Below, in pieces: positions 63,081-64,000 of a stretch of DNA of 64,000 nucleotides. Under the pieces are notes generated by a model that was not told where the DNA came from, did no database searches, and saw nothing but the letters and a program-made list of their open reading frames with translations. The position numbers were made by a program, and so were the translations under genes. Positions within the stretch are counted from its first letter, which is position 1. Every line of letters starts with the position of its first letter. This DNA is from Nissolia schottii (Eukaryota; Streptophyta; Magnoliopsida; Fabales; Fabaceae): contig QANU01098899.1 of the NCBI GenBank assembly GCA_003254905.1, positions 396,854-460,853 on the forward strand, given 5' to 3'.

Positions 63081-63086
63081 GCATGC
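63081..63086. promoter_or_regulatory. Distal RY element (GCATGC)
   Basis: GCATGC is the core bound by B3 seed regulators (ABI3/FUS3/LEC2). It lies 209 bp before the legumin start codon and supports the legumin box at 63168. Confidence 0.5.
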
Positions 63087-63167
63087 TCATTGTATCATTA
63101 TGGAGATGCTGAAGCCACCTGGCCCCATCAAACTTGATGAGGTGTAACACTTGAAGGCTTCAGAAAC

Positions 63168-63175
63168 CATGCATG
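63168..63175 (+). promoter_or_regulatory. Legumin box / RY repeat
   Basis: CATGCATG sits in the context AAACCATGCATGCTGATGAG, an almost exact legumin box, 120 bp before the start codon, which is the classic place in legume 11S genes. It is the target of B3-domain regulators that drive seed-specific expression. Confidence 0.9.
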
Positions 63176-63213
63176 CTGATGAGTGTCTAATCCTCAGCAC
63201 CCCAACCTTGTAT

Positions 63214-63221
63214 GACGTGTC
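63214..63221 (+). promoter_or_regulatory. ABRE/G-box-like bZIP site
   Basis: GACGTGTC contains ACGTGTC, the ABA-response core bound by bZIP factors such as ABI5. It lies between the legumin box and the TATA-like site, the usual RY plus bZIP arrangement of seed-storage promoters. Confidence 0.6.
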
Positions 63222-63234
63222 CCTTCTCTCCCCC

Positions 63235-63241
63235 CATAAAT
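63235..63241 (+). promoter_or_regulatory. TATA-like box of the legumin gene
   Basis: CATAAAT lies about 54-60 bp before the start codon and is the best TATA candidate, giving a leader of about 25-30 bp. Confidence 0.55.
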
Positions 63242-63294
63242 CCACCACGCCCCAGGTTCTCCTCTTTACAGAACAAAACCACCAACCACCACAT

Positions 63295-64000
63295 ATGGCT
63301 AAGCTTATTCTTTCCCTTTGCTTTGTGCTCTTGTTCAGTGGCTGCTTGGCCCTGAGGCTGCAGCCACAGCAGAACGAGTGCCAGTTCAACCGCCTCAATG
63401 CCCTTGAACCCGATAACCGCATTGAGTCGGAGGCCGGCGTCATTGAGACCTGGAACCCCAACAAGCAGCAGTTCTTGTGCGCCGGCGTCGCCCTCTCTCG
63501 CTGCACCCTCCACCGCAACGGCCTCCTCAGGCCTTTCTACACCAATGCTCCCCAGCAGATTTTCATCCAACAAGGTCACCCCCTTATCGTTAATCTTGTA
63601 CATATCTAATAATTAAGCGAGTGATATTATTTTATTTATTTAATATGTATGCATGCATGTAAGTATGAACAGGTCGGGGAAAATTCGGCATGATATTCCC
63701 TGGTTGTCCTGAGACATTTGAAGAGCCTAGAGAAGAAGAAGAAGAAGAAATTAGAGGAAGAGAGAGGCCGCAAGACCGCCACCAGAAGGTTCACAACTTG
63801 AAGGAGAATGACGTGATCGCGGTGCCCGCGGGTGTTGCCTTCTGGATGTACAACAGCGAAGACGCCCCCGTGGTTGCCGTCAGCCTCATCGACAGCAGCA
63901 GCGTCCACAACCAACTTGACAAGATGCCGAGGAGATTCTACCTTGCCGGCAAGCAAGAGCAGGAGTTCCTACAATACCAGCAACATGAAAAACAGAGAGG
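63295..64000 (+). CDS. 11S globulin (legumin/glycinin) seed storage protein, partial
   Basis: Exon 1 (63295-63574) and the start of exon 2 (63673 to the window end) flank a 98-bp intron; the rest of the gene lies beyond the window. A signal peptide ([19 protein letters not shown]) leads into the acidic chain, with [40 protein letters not shown] and [20 protein letters not shown]. The first cupin strand set continues through [36 protein letters not shown] and [19 protein letters not shown]. Cysteines at NEC, FLCAG and PGC are at the conserved disulfide positions. The order and wording are closest to soybean glycinin. The product should be made in the embryo, exported to protein storage vacuoles, cut by legumain into acidic and basic chains, and packed as hexamers. 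The cleavage site is not reached here. The start is set by the signal peptide; upstream ATGs in frame lie in the promoter. Confidence 0.96.

Noticed and set aside
1-64000. tRNA, rRNA or CRISPR features
   Set aside because: No full tRNA cloverleaf or rRNA match was recognised, and CRISPR arrays are not expected in plant nuclear DNA; the direct repeats seen are microsatellites or transposon parts.

Overview
The window is nuclear DNA from a flowering plant, almost certainly a papilionoid legume. The last gene is an 11S globulin closely resembling soybean glycinin, with a canonical legumin-box (RY) promoter. All genes have GT-AG introns in AT-rich surroundings, and the non-genic DNA is full of plant transposon classes (MULE, hAT, CACTA, solo LTRs, a SINE-like copy). 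The exact species cannot be told from sequence alone.

Seven host genes can be modelled exon by exon: a NAC transcription factor of the NAC21/22 type (238-4237, +); a JMJ19-type JmjC protein (13348-17924, +); arabinose-5-phosphate isomerase (19276-21532, -); an LSH/ALOG transcription factor (34404-35331, -); a PUB3-type U-box/ARM ubiquitin ligase (48488-52395, -); a TOL2-type VHS/GAT protein (58308-60542, +); and the 5' half of a legumin/glycinin gene (63295 to the window end, +). These are independent single-copy style genes; nothing suggests a cluster or a shared pathway.

The DNA between them is the more unusual part. Two MULE-type elements carry pieces of host genes: 24184-25359 has a perfect 9-bp target duplication and a decayed STN1 (telomere CST complex) fragment, and 61607-62451 carries the last-exon part of a tonoplast monosaccharide transporter (TST/MSSP). 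A shorter relative of the first lies at 22339-22637. A CACTA-like element (26345-27632) also holds non-transposon sequence. A third MULE family (54415-55454, with a truncated relative at 38793-39070) contains arrays of short hairpins built on TCGCC/GGCGA whose stem variant is the same throughout one element but differs between elements; a similar pair of hairpins stands at 47499-47585. Four solo LTRs (27863-28097, 37267-37692, 39953-40247, 43505-43896) each keep a perfect 5-bp target duplication, and a hAT-type MITE (56398-56757) keeps a perfect 8-bp one. No full-length retrotransposon, tRNA, rRNA or CRISPR array was seen. There is one assembly gap (54518-54713).
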